64,000 bases of DNA. It comes from Marivirga harenae. Its GTDB lineage: Bacteria > Bacteroidota > Bacteroidia > Cytophagales > Cyclobacteriaceae. The notes under the pieces are model-generated. The model did not search any database and was not told the origin of the DNA. It saw nothing but the letters and a program-made list of their open reading frames with translations. Every line of letters begins with the position of its first letter. The first letter of the stretch is position 1. The stretch covers positions 3,369,501 through 3,433,500 of the forward strand of contig NZ_CP130565.1 in assembly GCF_030534335.1 (NCBI RefSeq), written 5' to 3'. Position numbers and translations under genes: made by a program. Positions 63,414 through 64,000 of this stretch are shown here, piece by piece.

Positions 63414-64000
63414 CTAATTAGCTGCAAAATGCTCCTCCAGAAAATCATACACCACATTAAAATGATCTAAAGGCGCTATATGACCACCTTCTAAAACCAC
63501 ATGTTGGCTATGAAAGCCAAAACCCCTTTCCTTTAGCCGCTCCATCAACTGATTCGACATTTCAGTTGCTGGCCATGAATTGTCCTTTTTCCCAGACATA
63601 ATCAAAATCGGACCATTGATATTTTCGACCTTAATCTCTGCCTTTTTTACAGCCTCTTCATCCTCCAACATCATGCTGTGGGCGGTGTATAAATCACCCT
63701 TTAATGCGGGTGAAATTGTGCTGAAAGTAGCTGGGACATAAGCTACTTCTTCTCCATTATAGGTCCAAGAAGAGGTATTAGCTGACCAGGTGATGGCAGG
63801 AAAACTAACATTTGAAGTTGACAAGGCAATAACCGCTTGAAAATGTTTAAATCTGCTCGCTAAATTTAAGGCCAATTCCCCACCTCGAGATCCGCCCATC
63901 AATGCAATCTTATTCTCATCTATTTTTGGATGCTTTGCGACACTTAATATACTGTCAGAAATTGCATTCAATGATATCCGGTCTAAATAGGTGGGTATAT
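63414..64000 (-). CDS. Alpha/beta hydrolase, C-terminal part (5' truncated by window edge)
   Basis: The frame is open to the last base, so the gene starts beyond the window. The 195 visible residues hold the nucleophile Ser in MGGSRGGELAL, the acid Asp in ILIMSGKKDNSWPA and the catalytic His in VVLEGGHIAPLDHF. The arrangement resembles the BAAT/acyl-CoA thioester hydrolase or dipeptidyl-peptidase-like groups. A stop codon lies right at the edge of the REP-like array. Confidence 0.83.
   Translation of the reverse strand, partial: IPTYLDRISLNAISDSILSVAKHPKIDENKIALMGGSRGGELALNLASRFKHFQAVIALSTSNVSFPAITWSANTSSWTYNGEEVAYVPATFSTISPALKGDLYTAHSMMLEDEEAVKKAEIKVENINGPILIMSGKKDNSWPATEMSNQLMERLKERGFGFHSQHVVLEGGHIAPLDHFNVVYDFLEEHFAAN

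Overview
The window is AT-rich chromosomal DNA of a gliding-type Bacteroidota, most likely a marine or soil member of the Cytophagales. This rests on a type B (CHU_C-like) C-terminal sorting domain with a PorP/SprF partner (type IX secretion), a SusC/SusD polysaccharide locus with a DUF6377-type regulator, a bacillithiol deacetylase, weak Shine-Dalgarno signals and several intergenic palindrome families typical of the phylum. No rRNA, tRNA, CRISPR or prophage was seen.

Layout. 1-4.2 kb: end of thioredoxin reductase, bshB1, a small unknown gene between two copies of a palindromic repeat, and glnS. 4.6-13.1 kb: a four-gene surface and signalling cluster (giant HYR-repeat T9SS substrate, PorP/SprF, TPR/PD40 periplasmic protein, membrane histidine kinase), the last three translationally overlapped. 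13.3-14.8 kb: a small unknown gene and a geranylgeranyl-reductase-like flavoprotein. 14.9-25.2 kb: a polysaccharide utilisation locus (DUF6377 regulator, SusC, SusD, PKD lipoprotein, two GH30 hydrolases), plausibly for a beta-glucan. 25.2-26.2 kb: decayed remains of a dinB-dnaE translesion polymerase cassette. 26.5-29.6 kb: a GCS2-like ligase with CBS domains and an aspartoacylase-family gene that appears frameshifted.

29.8-54.6 kb is the most notable part, a low-potential electron and anaerobic energy island. It holds sulfide:quinone oxidoreductase with TusE-like and DsrE-like sulfur carriers; a PAQR membrane protein; a cupin; ADP-forming acetyl-CoA synthetase; a HEPN-like protein; a giant pyruvate:ferredoxin oxidoreductase; a complete Rnf set (C, D, G, E, A, then an NqrM-like factor, a ferredoxin-NADP reductase-like flavoprotein and B); 2-oxoacid:ferredoxin oxidoreductase KorAB; and a 598-residue protein colinear with the C-terminal half of the PFOR but lacking every cofactor motif. 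Together they would oxidise pyruvate and 2-oxoacids to acyl-CoA and reduced ferredoxin, recover ATP as acetate, and use Rnf to couple ferredoxin oxidation to NAD reduction and ion export. Four start regions in this island carry an FNR/CRP-like dyad TGAY-NTAN-RTCA, which suggests one shared redox or oxygen regulator not encoded here.

52.8-64 kb: small-molecule kinase, CysQ-like phosphatase, atypical SDR, RNase H, then on the minus strand fasciclin lipoprotein, response regulator, secreted caspase-like protease, amidohydrolase and a DUF2911 protein. The end holds a frameshifted REP-associated (Y1) transposase beside a palindrome-rich array with four copies of an exact 249-bp unit, and the start of an alpha/beta hydrolase running off the window.
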